This document shows, in pieces, positions 14,451 to 15,186 of a stretch of 15,186 nt of DNA. A program made the translations under genes and the position numbers. This DNA comes from Eubacteriales bacterium (lineage in GTDB: Bacteria; Bacillota; Clostridia; Oscillospirales; CAG-382). The stretch is from assembly GCA_028701715.1 (NCBI GenBank), contig JAQVQF010000028.1:1-15186 (forward strand), in the 5' to 3' direction. How positions within the stretch are numbered: position 1 is the stretch's first letter; each line of letters begins with the position of its first letter. Below the pieces are notes generated by a model. That model was not told where the DNA came from. It was given only the letters and a program-made list of their open reading frames with translations, and searched no databases.

Positions 14451-14721
14451 AAATGAATCCGTCCGTGAAAAGGAAGTAGTGGGCATATTTGATATGGAAA
14501 CCGCCACCTTGTCCAGAGAAACAAGAAGCTTTTTAAAGCGAATGCAAAACGAATTGAAAACCGTGTCGCTCTGTGACGATATACCGAAAACCTTTGTGCT
14601 TTGCGACAACAGCTATACCGACACGGTTTATATAACCCAGCTTTCGCCCGGAACCACGGTAAAAAGGAGCCGCCGCGGCGTTTTCAGCCCTACTATACAA
14701 GGAGAAATACAAAATAGATGA
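14431..14721 (+). CDS. remB: RemB/DUF370 extracellular matrix regulatory protein
   Basis: The 96-residue protein matches the DUF370 family at its N-terminus (HLGKNESVREKEVVGIFD) and in SRETRSFLKRM and PKTFVLCDN. B. subtilis YaaB/RemB, in the same position between recF and gyrB, is linked to biofilm matrix gene control. I chose TTG at 14431. It has GGAGG 8 nt upstream and yields MFLHLG, aligned with MYIHLG of RemB. The ATG at 14425 is only 2 nt from the GGAGG and adds two residues. The gene overlaps recF by 20 nt and gyrB by 4 nt (ATGA), so the three are translated as a block. Confidence 0.85.
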   Translation: MFLHLGKNESVREKEVVGIFDMETATLSRETRSFLKRMQNELKTVSLCDDIPKTFVLCDNSYTDTVYITQLSPGTTVKRSRRGVFSPTIQGEIQNR

Positions 14722-15186
14722 ATAAGGATTTTGAGAAAGCCACAGAAACCTACGGCGACAGCCAGATACAAGTGCTCGAAGGCCTTGAGGCGGTAAGAAA
14801 ACGCCCGGGCATGTATATAGGAACCACATCAGTAAAGGGATTGCACCATCTTGTTTATGAAATAGTGGACAATTCGATAGACGAAGCTCTCGCGGGCTGC
14901 TGCGACGATATACGTGTTATCATATGCACGGACGGATCCGTCAAGGTGGAAGACGACGGACGCGGCGTTCCCGCGGGGATGAACGAAAAGCTGGGGCTTC
15001 CAACGCTGGAGGTCATTTTCGCCACCCTGCACGCGGGCGGAAAATTCGGGAACGGAGGCTATGCGATTGCAGGTGGTCTTCACGGAGTGGGAGCTTCGGT
15101 GGTCAACGCGCTTTCAAAAAGACTTGAGGCGTTCAACTGTCGCGACGGCAAGGCTTACACCATTGCCTTTGAACGCGGAAAGACGG
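14718..15186 (+). CDS. gyrB: DNA gyrase subunit B (N-terminal part; runs off window)
   Basis: Gyrase uses ATP to add negative supercoils. The visible 156 residues are the start of the GHKL ATPase domain: VLEGLEAVRKRPGMYIG, then EIVDNSIDEA with the catalytic Glu and the Asn that binds Mg, DDGRGVP, and LHAGGKFG...GGLHGVGASVVNALS, the ATP lid. All key residues seen are normal. The ATG overlaps the remB stop as ATGA; AAGGAG lies 13 nt upstream. The right window edge cuts the gene. Confidence 0.98.
   Translation, partial: MNKDFEKATETYGDSQIQVLEGLEAVRKRPGMYIGTTSVKGLHHLVYEIVDNSIDEALAGCCDDIRVIICTDGSVKVEDDGRGVPAGMNEKLGLPTLEVIFATLHAGGKFGNGGYAIAGGLHGVGASVVNALSKRLEAFNCRDGKAYTIAFERGKT

Noticed and set aside
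1..15186. Mobile element, CRISPR array, toxin-antitoxin or defence system
   Set aside because: No transposase or integrase motifs, spacer-repeat pattern, attachment-type repeats or known defence domains were found on either strand.

Overview
The window is a chromosomal replication-origin region from a Gram-positive, probably clostridial (Firmicutes/Bacillota) bacterium. The evidence is the order rpmH-rnpA-yidD-yidC-jag diverging from dnaA-dnaN-recF-remB-gyrB, strong AGGAGG-type ribosome binding sites, sigma-A-like promoters, and a remB (DUF370) gene between recF and gyrB. The YidC and SecG sequences would fit Oscillospirales or a relative, but the order is not proven. No mobile element, CRISPR array, tRNA or rRNA is visible.

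Layout. Positions 1-5017 are on the minus strand. In transcription order they are ribF (FMN/FAD synthesis), a D,D-carboxypeptidase-like membrane protein, secG, and an RNase R-like gene that runs off the left edge. Between the divergent ribF and the next gene lies a consensus promoter overlapped by an inverted repeat. Positions 5145-7295 (plus strand) hold one long gene: a sugar-nucleotide transferase, a left-handed beta-helix, and a phosphohexomutase-like domain. A bidirectional terminator separates it from the convergent jag end. Positions 7369-10270 (minus) are the compact rpmH operon: ribosomal protein L34, RNase P protein, YidD, YidC and Jag. Positions 10271-10614 hold the divergent rpmH and dnaA promoters. 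From 10615 to the right edge everything is on the plus strand: dnaA, oriC, dnaN, recF, remB, and the start of gyrB.

How it works together. The right half makes the initiator DnaA, the sliding clamp, RecF and gyrase around a recognisable oriC. The dnaA-dnaN gap has tandem DnaA boxes, a degenerate box, and a run of eight CTA-like triplets that matches the DnaA-trio unwinding element. The rpmH operon couples ribosome and RNase P supply to membrane protein insertion, and SecG further left belongs to the same export machinery.

The most unusual feature is that three reading frames on the left look like intact genes whose catalytic motifs are lost. The RNase R-like protein has lost all four catalytic aspartates and the active-site arginine pair. 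The carboxypeptidase-like protein has lost the SxxK serine, the SxN serine and the KTG box. The mutase domain of the fusion protein has lost its phosphoserine, metal-loop and phosphate-binding motifs. SecG and YidC also carry long, acidic, Ser/Asp/Glu-rich extracytoplasmic extensions. These are the points most worth a second look.
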